NCBI GenBank assembly: GCA_003971905.1
Contig: RSEE01000151.1
Coordinates: forward strand, 1-64,000
DNA: 64,000 nucleotides
Direction of reading: 5' to 3'
Source of the DNA: Moniliella sp. 'wahieum'
Lineage: Eukaryota; Basidiomycota; Moniliellomycetes; Moniliellales; Moniliellaceae
Below are positions 46,212-58,772 of the stretch, in pieces; position 1 is the first letter of the stretch, and each line of letters starts with the position of its first letter. The position numbers and the translations under genes are program-made. The notes beneath the pieces were generated by a model. That model was not told the DNA's origin, ran no database searches, and saw only the letters and a list, made by a program, of their open reading frames with translations.

Positions 46212-46250
46212 TCTTCAAGCTTCACCTGGAAGCGTGAAGCTTCAAGCTTG
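46212..46250. repeat. CTTCAAGCTTCA inverted/direct repeat pair
   Basis: CTTCAAGCTTCACC and GTGAAGCTTCAAGCTTGG in close succession. The GAA-x2-TTC spacing resembles heat-shock elements, but this is only a resemblance. Confidence 0.5.
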
Positions 46251-46291
46251 GCGAGAGGGGGCGAGCCCTTGGGTGCTGCGGCGGAGTCTGC

Positions 46292-47845
46292 TTGAACCAC
46301 CACCCCCACCCCTCCCTTGCGCTTCTGCCCTTCCCCCTGCCCCCCTCCGCCCCCTCCGCCCTCTCCCCCCTCCCGCCCCCCTCCGCCCCTCCCGCCCACA
46401 CTCTCTTCATCCGCTGCGGCTGGCCGCACTCCGCCCACAACTCTTCCCCTCTCTCCTCGCCCTCTCTTGCTCCTCTCTCTTGCTCCTCCCTCTTGCTCCT
46501 CTCTCTTGCTCCTCTCTCTCGCTCCGCCCATGCCCGCCCACCCGCCTTCTGCGCTCCCCAGCTGGCCTGGCCCGCCGCCGCGGCCCACAGCTTCCCTCCC
46601 CCGAGCTGGACCTTGACCTGGCTCCTGTTCCCGCCCTCGTCGACGCCAGCGACGACGACGACGACGTTGACAGCACCCGCAGCTCCCCTTCCACCTCTCT
46701 CGGCTCGCTGCGCGACTTTGCTGCGGTGGGAGTGCACCCGATTGGCGCCAAGCCGCTGCCCGACGAGGTCCTGGTCCCCATCCAGTCCGTCGCCCCTGGC
46801 ACGCTCACCCACTTTTCCCATCCGCCGCGCGTCACCACCTTCCGCATCGACCCTACTCCTCCCTGGCTTGCTTCGTCCGAGCCGGACAGCAATGCACTGG
46901 TCGAATGCTGGGACTGGGACAACACGTTTGGTCCCGCCCCGGTTCTGCCCACTGCCTCTCCCCGTCCGTCGAGCCAGACCCATGGACGCAACGGCCAGCG
47001 CCGTGCGCTCTCTGCCTCTCTTCTTCTTTCCTTTCCGGCGCTCGACGCTTCCCCCCCCCGGCGTCACCGCTGTCGCGCTTGTCGATCGCCATGCGCCACG
47101 CCGTCCAGCGTCGTCTTAGTTTCTCCTCCGAGACCAGCCCAGACCAGCCTGTCAGTCCGGGTCGGAGCCACGCTTCTCTCTCCCGCCTCGGTCCGCCGCA
47201 GATCACTGTCACTTCCCCCGACGGTCTGACTTACCCATTTGTCGACTCGGACTCGGACTCGGATCTGGATGAGGATGAAGATGAGAACCAGGACCGTGGC
47301 CTGGGTCCGGAGAGTCATACGACATGCGCTCCAAAGGTGCAGTCCGATGCCACGCCACGCTCAGTGCAGGGATGTGCGATGGACCTGCCTATCCCCACCG
47401 TGCTAGTTACTCCCCCGAGTCAGAATCGGGATGAAGCGAGGGCCTCTACCGCAGCCTCTCTGGATCCCGTCTCCGAGGCGACAGAGACGGACTGCGTCCC
47501 CGTGGCGGCCCACTTGGACCGATTCAAGGGAAGACGTTTGACGACGAGATTGACCTCTCTCTGGATCTGGACCTCGATCTTGCCTTCACTGGCATGGATC
47601 TGGCACCGGTCTTGGGCTCCCCGGCACCTAGGTTTCCCAGCCAATGGAGTGGAGAGTGCGTTGCGGTTACGTTTGACGATCCCCTGCCCTCGCACGAGGA
47701 GAGGGAATGCGAGTGGAACAACGACGCTGGCTCTTCCCCCTTTGCTGTCCCGGCCGGCATCCCTCTTCGTCCGCGGACATCGTGCAAGCGGCGAGCCGGA
47801 CGCAATATGGTCCATCGTCTCGGCCTTCGGGCCGGACAGGCCTAA
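46292..47845 (+). CDS. Unknown acidic, low-complexity protein
   Basis: The frame (across breaks) opens with Pro/Leu/Ser-rich low complexity, then a more ordered acidic stretch: PSPELDLDLAPVPALVDASD, DVDSTRSSPSTSLGSLRDFA, VGVHPIGAKPLPDEVLVPIQ and PPRVTTFRIDPTPPWLASSE followed by VECWDWDNTF. Later: RLSFSSETSPDQPVSPGRSH, PQITVTSPDGLTYPFVDSDS, an Asp/Glu run DSDSDLDEDEDENQ, and near the end SGECVAVTFDD. The SP/TP sites suggest a phosphorylated, disordered protein. A later hydrophobic stretch in another frame (LEVRACALLVGVVQGLLPRL, about 47890-47960) may be a C-terminal membrane segment, so the true end could be near 48000. I recognise no family. Confidence 0.5.
46463..46525 (+). repeat. CTCTCTTGCTC tandem repeat
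   Basis: About five units of TCTTGCTCCTCTC (12-15 nt) within a long pyrimidine-rich tract that forms the start of the unknown gene. Confidence 0.8.
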
Positions 47846-48520
47846 GACCCGTCGGAGGAAATTGATCTTCCTCCCCTGCCCACCTTTAGCTGGCTAGAGG
47901 TTCGGGCGTGTGCCCTGCTAGTCGGGGTTGTCCAGGGACTACTTCCACGCCTTCATTCGTATCTCCCCCCCCCCTCCCGCTCGCCCTCTTCCCGTGCTGC
48001 CTTGTCCGTCGCGGTATGTACATGTTGCGATACCTGTCGGCCCTTGTCTCGTCCCATTTCTCTTTGCCTTCCGTAACTCTTCTTTTTTTGCCCCCGCTGG
48101 CGCCTTGGTATGGTGACTGGGTACACCTGATCCCCACCCGTTTGCACGGTTTGCACAGCGCATCGATCGAGCTCCGATCCCAGCCAGCTGCGTGGCCGGG
48201 CCAAACGTCCGGTCGACCAGTTTGATGTCTGCGGTTCACCTCGTTGCCGTGCCATCCGTAGTGTGAAAGACAATGAGACGCCATTGCAATCTCATCCTCC
48301 TCTCATTCCTACTACTGCCATATATCAGTTCCCAGCTGAGCACCAACAGCGCTATCTCCTGCTAGCCTGCTGGCCCCCGCCGAGACAGCATCCCATCCAT
48401 CCCGTCGGATTACTAGTCAGAGTCCAGATGTATAAAGGAAAGAACAGGTACCACCACCACCCATGGGATCCAAGCGCACTCATCAGTTCCGCTCCGCCTG
48501 CGCCCCGTCCGTCCCACCGC
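47846..48520. other. Spacer between convergent genes
   Basis: Pyrimidine-rich, possibly the C-terminal part or 3' UTR of the upstream acidic protein. A TATAAAGG occurs near 48430. Nothing else recognised. Confidence 0.4.
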
Positions 48521-50115
48521 TCACAACGGTCCTCGCCGCAGCGCCCCGGCCCACACTGATGGATCCGCATCCAATTCTTGCGCATCCGACTCGTCCGACG
48601 CCTCGTCCGAATCAAACGGGTTCAGCTCCATATCGGCGTCCGTCTCACCAGGCCGGAGGGGCCGACCAAGGGAAGACGCAAATGGGTGTGACGATGGCCT
48701 GGCGGGAGTGGCGGGCCAAGAGGAGCGTGGGCCGCCAAGGCCGGGAAGTTCGTCGTCCGACACCTCCTCCACGTCCAACACCTTGATCGTCCTTCGACCG
48801 AGCCAGCGTGGAGGCGAGTCCAGCTCGGTATCGGGCAGTGCTATTTGGCCTTCTGGGCCGGGCGCGTCCTCGAGCGGAGGCGAGGTGGAAAAGTGGCGGA
48901 TTGCGACCGCACCAACGCCGCGACCACCATCCCGCCCAAAATCAGCGCGTTGTGCAGCGAGACAAGATGGAACTCGTCGGGGCTCGCCATCTCGTCCAGC
49001 TTTTGGCCAATGGTCACATAGATAAACGAACCGGCCGCGATGCCCAACGCGGTCGAGATCCAAAAGGTGGGCAGACTGATGCCTAGGTGCGGGGCGAGGA
49101 CGTTGATGACGCTGTGGGGCGGGACGGGTGCCATGCGGACCACAACCAAGTAACTGATCAGGTTTGATTCTTGGTTGATCCGCGCTTTCCAGCTGTCCAC
49201 GCGGCGCTTCCAGTTGGGCAACACACTCAGCAACGCGCCCATCGGCTTGCTGATCAGGTACGCCAGCGACGCCCCGTGGCAATCGTCTGGCCAGCGCACA
49301 AGAGGAAACCAATCCAGTCAATACATGAAGAGACAAGAACACAAGCGGCGATGAGTATCAATTAGGCGGGACGTACACAACAACCAATGGGTAGGCAACT
49401 TTGGTGCCCCACATGGCCCCACCAAGGATGGACATATATGTGCTTCCCGGCACGGCAAAGGCCTGGAGGAACAAGTAGACCGATACCCAGGAGATCAGCA
49501 GACGGGTATTGTACCGGTCCTTGTACCGTTTGAGTAGCGTGTTGAGTGCCTTGAGGTGATCAAACGAGCGAGGCACGCGGAAATCTGCCTTGTCCGCCGC
49601 ATCCATCCGCGGCAAGACGCAGTACAGCGTCACGCCCAGCGCCACCACCGACACGACAAACATCACAGCCAGCTTGCTTGCCACCGACACGAGTACGCGC
49701 CGCCGCTCGGCACGCGTAAGCGGCTTGTACGCCGGATCCATCGGATCGTCCGTATCCTCCAGCGGCGGGCCCTCGAGCCACTGCCGCACCCGCTGCCGCA
49801 CCCGCGCAACCCGGCTCGGCCGCCGCGCCGCGCGCCATGCGGCAGGTCAGTGCGCTCGGAAAAGCCTCGATGAGTGATGCCGGCACTCGTGTCCGACGCA
49901 GCATCTGCCTCAGACTCGTATGCGGCGTCGGCGTCGGCATCGAGTTCGAGCTCGGAGCTGTCGCGGTCGTCGCGAGCCGAGGCGGCGGGCCGGCGGAGGG
50001 TATGGAGGCTGACACGGCTGAAGGCCGAGTCGGTCTGGGCGCCGTCGTCGACGTCGTCGACGTCGATGGTGTTGCCACGCGGGCGGCGTGGGTACGTGGG
50101 ACGGAGGGAGCGCAT
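48521..50115 (-). CDS. VTT-domain (TMEM41/TVP38/DedA-like) membrane protein
   Basis: Integral membrane protein of the VTT superfamily; homologues (TMEM41B, Tvp38) act at ER/Golgi and include lipid scramblases. N-terminus MRSLRPTYPRRPRGNTIDVD is followed by an acidic Asp/Ser region. Helix 1 is ASKLAVMFVVSVVALGVTLY. The VTT core has YLFLQAFAVPGSTYMSILGG, YPLVVV, then after intron 49287-49376 TIATGASLAYLISKPMG, LISYLVVVRMAPVPPHSVIN, VLAPHLGISLPTFWISTALG and AAGSFIYVTIGQKLDE; the last helix is NALILGGMVVAAL. The C-terminal acidic tail (DTELDSPPRWLGRRTIKVLD, then ELNPFDSDEASDESDAQELD) lies one frame over and ends at 48521; without that shift the protein would stop at 48841. About 500 residues. Confidence 0.85.
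49287..49376 (-). other. Intron of the VTT-domain gene
   Basis: 90 nt, donor GTACGT, acceptor TGGCCAG. Joins Y-P-L-V-V-V to T-I-A-T-G-A-S inside the VTT domain; ATTGAC in the intron is a candidate branch site. Confidence 0.85.
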
Positions 50116-50345
50116 GATGGCGCACGGCGCTCCAGAGCTGCTGGTGGCGGCGGCCGAGGGGGCGCGGGTGGCGGCGGCGGTGCGGCGCAGCGGTGAAAGT
50201 TGCAGGCGGGCGCCCAATGCATAACCCTGCTGCCCAGCCCAGTGGCTTAGCCAATCCCCTGCTGACCTCAGCACCCGCCTCCCTCCCGCATCGCCATTAC
50301 GAAGACAGCACACAACCCTACCCGGCACCGCGCCGGGCCAGCCCA

Positions 50346-50364
50346 CACTGGCGCCGTGCGGCGC
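50346..50364 (+). promoter_or_regulatory. Shared GC-rich promoter element, copy 3 (ATP7)
   Basis: CACTGGCGCCGTGCGGCGC, identical over 19 bases to 856-874. 90 nt upstream of the ATP7 start and 230 nt upstream of the divergent VTT-domain gene. Confidence 0.45.
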
Positions 50365-50453
50365 TGGCAGGCGGCATGCATGCTGGCCGGCTCTTTTCGC
50401 CGCCACGGCCGCCGCCAGGCGGCAGCATCCAGCCCACCACCCCCGCCTCCGCC

Positions 50454-51057
50454 ATGCTGCCCACCCCGCGTCGCCGTCGACTTTGCCAAGGTCTACTCCC
50501 AGCTCGCCCTCGGCCCCGAAACCATCTCGGGCCTCGCCGCCTTCAAGAAGCGCGCCGACGACGCCAAGAAGCACCTCGTCTCCCTCCAGGCCGAGCCCAC
50601 CACTGTCGACTTTGCCCACTACCGCAGCATCCTCAAGGTGCGTCTCCCCTCCCCCCCCTGTGCACCCTGCGCCCCCGCCCCCCGACCATATCACTGACTC
50701 CTCTGGGTGCACCGCGCTGGCGTGCAGAACACCAAGGTGGTGGATGAGCTGGAGAGCTTGACGTCCAAGTTCCAGCCCGTGACGTACGACGTGGCGGCGC
50801 AAGTCAAGGCGATTGACGCGTTTGAGGCCAAGGCAGTGGAGCAAGCCGAGGCGTCGGCGCAGAAGGTCGACAGCGAACTTGTCTCGCTCAAGGCGACGCT
50901 GGACAACATTGCCCAGGCGCGCCCGGCGGACCAGCTGACAACGACGGACGTGATCAATGCCAAGCCCGAGATCCAGGCCACCGTTGCCGAGATGGTCAAG
51001 ACGGCAAGTGGGGCGTGCCCGGGTACTACGAGATTTGGCACCCTTTCCGTCATCTAA
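50454..51057 (+). CDS. ATP7: F1Fo-ATP synthase subunit d
   Basis: Peripheral-stalk subunit of mitochondrial ATP synthase. Exons 50454-50637 and 50728-51057. Conserved segments: RVAVDFAKVYSQL, SGLAAFKKRADDAKKHLVSL, PTTVDFAHYRSILK, then NTKVVDELESLTSKFQPVTY, VAAQVKAIDAFEAKAVEQAE, VDSELVSLKATLDNIAQARP and PEIQATVAEMVKT, followed across breaks by GKWGVPGYYE and FGTLSVI at the stop. Length about 172 residues, normal for the family, which has no cleaved presequence. The ATG at 50454 directly precedes the family N-terminus (R-V-A-V-D-F), one base being missing between. Divergent from the VTT-domain gene, with about 340 nt between starts. Confidence 0.93.
50638..50727 (+). other. Intron of ATP7
   Basis: 90 nt, donor GTGCGT, acceptor GTGCAG, phase 0. 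Joins Y-R-S-I-L-K to N-T-K-V-V-D, continuous with the family. Confidence 0.92.
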
Positions 51058-51642
51058 TTGCGCGCCCTTGCACTGCACTCTGCGGCAGCGAAAGGTCAAC
51101 CATGCTTTGTTTCCCATATGCTCCCCCTCTGGCGACTCGGAGTGGAGGAAGAGGCTCAGGAAGTGGCGGATGGGGACAGATAGGTGGGAAGGTGCGTACG
51201 GGTGGCTCAAGCGGCGATGCGCCCGGGAGGACGGGGATAGCTGGAAGGAAGGCCCGGTGTGGGCCTGGGACTGGTGTGGCTGGGGTGCCGATGTTGACGC
51301 CCGCAGCAGCATGGGACAGGAGAGGGGCGTGCGTTGCCAGCTTGAGTCAGTCTTGCGACTGTTCTGTCTTCTCATCGCGGGCATTGACGTTTGTCTACAG
51401 TAGCATGCAAAGAAGTGAGAGGGATCGTAACAATACTCTACGAATGGGGGGAGGTCCATGAGGATGCTCGTGGCTCATGAGCGGCGTAAGCGGGGGGGGG
51501 AGGTACAAATCAAACGGGGCTTATTGTTAGTATAAAAAGTGGCAAAGGAAGAGCCGTGAGGAGTAAGCTGGTGTTGGCATTGGCATTGGCATGGCATTGT
51601 CATTGGCATTTGCATCTCGCCTACCATCGGCAGCCGACTCTG

Positions 51643-51960
51643 TCAATTGGTCATCTCCTCTGCCGCTCGGCCAGTTGTTGGCCCGGAATCTGAGTCCGCT
51701 TCTTCTGACTCCTCTACTGGGCTTGCCTCGTCGTCCCCGCTGAAAGACAGGCGCCTGGGAAGGTCGGGAACGCTTCGCATCTCGTCATTTTCCACATTGC
51801 CACCTTTGTCTCCATCTTGGTCCTCATCCACCTCTTCGCTCTCTCTTCGGCCCGCGCGCAGTTGCCTAACTGCCCTTCCTGCGCCCGCGCCTCTACCCCC
51901 TGCGCTGGCTCGCCTCATCGGCCTCCTCCTCTGGGGACTGGACCGTGCACCGTATTAGTC
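51643..51960 (-). CDS. Possible C-terminal exon of an unknown acidic protein
   Basis: Frame ending ESEEVDEDQDGDKGGNVEND, RRLSFSGDDEASPVEESEEA, then DSDSGPTTGRAAEEMTN and a stop at 51643. The acidic Ser-rich tail looks like real coding sequence, but the upstream part is unclear: preceding frames (about 51960-52200) include FLRDRFLSTPSDGLIRCTVQ, and the next exon would have to lie beyond the GAGAA tract. No family recognised. Confidence 0.3.
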
Positions 51961-52257
51961 CATCGCTGGGAGTGCTCAAGAAACGGTCGCGAAGGAAGCG
52001 AGCACGGACAGGCCATTCGCATCCCAACACCACTGCAGGGAATATTCAACTGGACTGTGAGGCAATAGAACATGGGCTGGATCATGCCAGGGACGGTCGC
52101 GTACTCCACAGCGCTTTCCTCGAGGAACCAAGTGGAGGAGGACTGCAGCGGAAACGGTGACCGTCTTAGCGCTATGCTCCCATCCTATTTGACCGACTTG
52201 GGCTGAAACGCTGACCGCAGTCCCGATCACTTCGTTGATGATGTGCCGTACACAAAT

Positions 52258-52456
52258 CAAGAAGAGAAGAGAAGAGAAGAGAGAAGAGAGAGAGAAGAGA
52301 AGAGAAGAGAAGAGAAGAGAAGAGAGAGAGAAGAGAGAGAAGAGAAGAGAGAAGAGAAAGAGAAGAGAAGAGAAGAGAAGAGAAGAGAGAGAAGAGAAGA
52401 GAAGAAGAGAAAGAGAAGAGAAGAGAAGAGAAGAGAAGAGAAGAGAAGAGAAGAAA
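52258..52456 (+). repeat. (GAGAA)n/(GAGAGAA)n homopurine tract, about 200 nt
   Basis: Uninterrupted A/G strand made of AGAGAAG and GAGAA units. Potential triplex-forming sequence; could lie in an intron or spacer. Confidence 0.97.
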
Positions 52457-53386
52457 ATATGAAACCCACCCTTGCCTAGCTGCCTGACGTGTTCCCGAGG
52501 CCCATTCGAGCAATGCAGGGAAAGTACACAATCGGTACTTTCCACTGCTGTGACGCTGGGACCCCAGTCTCCCCAAATAAACAGGCAAGATACCGATTCG
52601 AGCGGTCCACGTCGGCGGCACTCACAGTGGTCGGTCGGCACAGTGGACCGTATTGAGCACAGGATGGGTAGTTCGCTGCGTCGACGGCTCATCGATCCTG
52701 GCTGTCCCCCCTCTGTGCGGCCATGGCCCCACACTGCCTGCCCCCACCCTTGCATCAACCCGTGCCGATACAGCATCGAGGTGAACACCTCAGTTCGATG
52801 CTTACAGATGCCCTCGCCTACCATACCCGCTGCACCAACGGACATGGTGGGATTCGATTGGCTCCTTTCTGTCCATTCGCCCCTGTCGTAAGCAATGGCA
52901 ACGGTGTCGGCCCGCAGCCTCCTGCTGGCCACTTGCAATCTACAGGCAACTCGGCGGCGCTACATCAGGCCCAGCGTACACGGGCGAGGGAACGAGGCAC
53001 TAAATCATGACAACTAGGGGGGGGGGGAGCGTGTCTGTGTGTATTTTTCGTTTGTCAAACCAACCGAGGAGATGGATCGCCGTTCAGGGCCAGGCCAGGC
53101 CCGGCCAGGCGAGAAAAACAAAAAGAAACCAAAAGAAGAGAAAAGAGAACCAAGAAAATAGTGTCCGTTCCATTGGCCAGGCTGCCCAGAACCGCAGTCC
53201 GTCGGCTTCGTCTCAATCTCACCACATGTTACAAAAAACAGAGAAACAAAATAGAGAGTGGATGGAGCCAAGAGGTGGAGGGTTGGAGGGGGAGGGGGGG
53301 AATAAATGTCCGAGGGGAAGAAAGGGGGATGGGGAGGAACGGCAACGCAACGTCGAGTAGCCTGCCGCGCTGCGCTGCCGGGACGA

Positions 53387-54827
<1,441 letters not shown>

Positions 54828-55166
54828 GGCGGGGGGGGCGACGGACACTCGCCAGCCAGACTGCAGATGGGGCGCAGGTGGCGCGGGCGGTGGTGGCGGA
54901 GACGCACGCGGCGCAGGTACGTAAGCCAGCCGCGGTACTCAGCGCAGCGCTCAGCCCCGCACGGGCCTGTGGGTGGTGGGTATGATGGGGTGGGAATATG
55001 GAGCTTGTTGCCACCGCCGCAGGCCTGCAACTTTCAACCGGCGCCCCTCGACGCTACCCCATGTCGCCGCAGCCTCGCTTCCAGCTTCAATATCCAAACC
55101 GCACGGTGGGTCAATGCAGTCGGCCCAGGTAAGCTGGTCGCCCCCCCCCCCCCGCCGCCCTCCGCC

Positions 55167-55440
55167 ATGTCTGGCTGGGCTCCCGTCGGCGTCGGCATCC
55201 TCGCCTGCGCCGGGCCTGCACCGCCACAAAGGGCCCCAACCAGACCCTCATCCGCTCCTCCGTCCTCCTCGCCCTCACCTGCTGTACCTCATGTGGGCTA
55301 TTGTCTACCTGGCCCAGCTCCACCCATCATCCGTGCATACCTCCTGCCCCCATCCCATCCCCGCTCTTGTCCGCTGCAGCCGCTTACCTCCATCTGCTCT
55401 TCTAGGGCCCAAACGCCCCGACTTGCGCTTTGAGGACTAA
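55167..55440 (+). CDS. VMA9: V-type ATPase subunit e
   Basis: Tiny V0-sector membrane subunit of the vacuolar proton pump. Exon 1 (55167-55332) reads MSGWAPVGVGILACAG, then across breaks KGPNQTLIRSSVLLALTCC and YLMWAIVYLAQLHP; exon 2 (55406-55440) gives PKRPDLRFED before TAA. The helix YLMWAIVYLAQLHP and the ending P-[KR]-R-x-D-L-R match the yeast Vma9 and animal subunit e pattern. About 68 residues, two membrane helices. Three apparent base losses in exon 1. VMA12, needed to assemble the same V0 sector, lies about 13 kb to the left; this is not taken as clustering. Confidence 0.85.
55333..55405 (+). other. Intron of VMA9
   Basis: 73 nt, donor GTGCAT, acceptor TTCTAG, phase 1. Joins L-H-P-I-I to R-P-K-R-P-D-L-R. 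Confidence 0.75.
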
Positions 55441-55768
55441 CCGACCACGTGCTGGCCCCGCGTCGGCAACCCCCACGACTCGTACATTGATCCGTTCTGC
55501 GTCCCTGCCTTCTGCCTTTTCTTTTCCATCCTTCCGACCCCCCTCCCCCTCGAGCGCCTTATCTCCTGCCACTTCCCAATCTAATATTATACCGTGCGTG
55601 CCATCTCCTTCCTCCAACGGCCTTGGGTCCCGGCACACCGAGCAACCTCTCAATCCAGCTGCTTGCAATACCACGCCGCGGCGCTCGACGCCAAACCGGG
55701 CACGTCATTCGTGGCTGATTTGCTCTCGCTTGAGCGGCGGTGATGGCGACGGGCGACGGGCGACCGCT

Positions 55769-55785
55769 CCCCTCAGGCCTCACTC
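55769..55785 (-). repeat. GTGAGGCCTGAGGG motif, copy 3
   Basis: Minus-strand copy of the motif at 5837 and 13801; in a spacer. Confidence 0.55.
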
Positions 55786-56578
55786 TCGACAGGGACACAC
55801 TGGGGGCGGTGCTCGAGTACGCGATGCTACCGTCACTAGTCCGGAACGGCCCATGCGTTCGTCGGGGAAAACGGAATTCTCCAACATACACTGCCGGTCG
55901 CTTGTTGGAGTGTCAATCCGCTGAAAATGGTAGCGCCTGCGCGGCGGACAGAACAGATGTGCGTATGAACGAGTGCAGCTATAACGACGAGGTGAAATGG
56001 ATGGGTACTGGGTATTGCATTCAAGGGGACATAGGTCCATGTGGAAGACATGGACCAGCGCAGCAACCAGACAATTGTTGACCCCGCGAGGGGGGGACGA
56101 GATCGTCGGGCATACCAGTGGCCAGCAGAACCGCTGCGCTCCGCGAGGGAAGGGGTGGGAAGGAAAGGGTGTGCCCGCACAAAAATTTGGCCGCTCGCCA
56201 CGCGAAAGGCAGTGGGCGATAGCCGGTAAGCGGTAACGGGGAGAGGGTTGCTCTAGCATCGCACGATAGAGGCCAGACGAGAGAAGGGGCTGCCGGCAAA
56301 GACAGCCCACCCGCCGGCCCACAATAAGGACGCAGTATGAGTAAGGAAGAGAGAAAAGCCGTTTTGCCGGCGCACCCGAAGAAATACGCAGCGCGCAGGC
56401 GCCCTCATTCCGCTCGCGGGCGGACCAGGGCGCCTCCACGAGGGGGCGGCCGGTGGCAGCGGTGCACATTGAAATTGCAACGGAAGTGCGTGTGGTTGAA
56501 ATGTAGCAAGCGACCGCATGTGGATTTGAACGTTTAAGCTGCCGACGTGGAGGGCGAGCTGCAGCGCGGCGGCAGACA

Positions 56579-56596
56579 CACTGCTGCCGTGCGGCG
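56579..56596 (+). promoter_or_regulatory. Shared GC-rich promoter element, copy 4 (UGM)
   Basis: CACTGCTGCCGTGCGGCG, 16 of 18 identical to the 856 copy; about 190 nt upstream of the UGM start. Confidence 0.35.
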
Positions 56597-56785
56597 ATGG
56601 GCCAAGGCTGGCGCTGTGCCCGTGCGGGATGCGGCACCAGGCCAGTGGCGGTGGAGCGCTCTTGCGCTGCCTGCCTCGAGGCACGAAGGCAGAGCGGGGA
56701 AGCCCACCAGCCAGCCCATCCCATCCGTCCATCCGGCGCTTGTTCCTCCCCACCACCGCCGCCTTGCGCCCGCTCCTTTGCCGCC

Positions 56786-58395
<1,610 letters not shown>

Positions 58396-58772
58396 GTCTG
58401 GCCTACTGCGCCATCTCTGTTGGGGTGCCGTGTTGGGAAGATGGGGCGTGGCAAGAGGGGGACATGCACACAGTGCTACCTACTCACCTACTCTGCAACG
58501 CAATGCGATTAACTTGGTTTTGCTCGACACGAGCTCATGCTCTCTGATAGATAACAGAAAAGCCAGTGTTCGTCTTGTTGTCGTCTTCTACGTTGGTGGC
58601 GGTGGTGCGTTTCCCGGGGGTCGGGTCGGTCGAAGAGGTTGGGAGTTGGTCGGAAGGAGCGCGTTTGTGTTGGTCTACCACTATGCTGCGCCTTGCGTCT
58701 GCACGTCATGCATCATGCACCACTCATCACGCACCGTAGGGGATGCATTTATTTACAGTGCGCTCAGGCCGC

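Larger units (their letters stand above)
45409..46290. other. Spacer downstream of URA7 with repeated motifs
   Basis: No gene supported. Contains two copies of the shared GC-rich promoter element (45951-45969 and about 46089-46104), GCTCTGTTTTC iterations near 45783 and CTTCAAGCTTCA palindromes at 46212-46250. Confidence 0.5.
51058..53386. other. Gene-poor region with microsatellites
   Basis: Includes TTGGCA iterations at 51573-51615, the 200-nt GAGAA tract at 52258-52456 and a G run at about 53017-53026. One weak acidic ORF at 51643 is listed separately; nothing else recognised. Confidence 0.5.
55441..56785. other. Promoter side of UDP-galactopyranose mutase
   Basis: No gene supported. Contains CCCCTCAGGCCTCACTC at about 55769-55785 and the GC-rich element at 56579-56596. 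Open frames here lack motifs. Confidence 0.5.

Noticed and set aside
52257-52469. Long Ser/Leu/Phe or Glu/Arg/Lys frames across the GAGAA tract
   Set aside because: Simple repeat read in six frames, not protein-coding.
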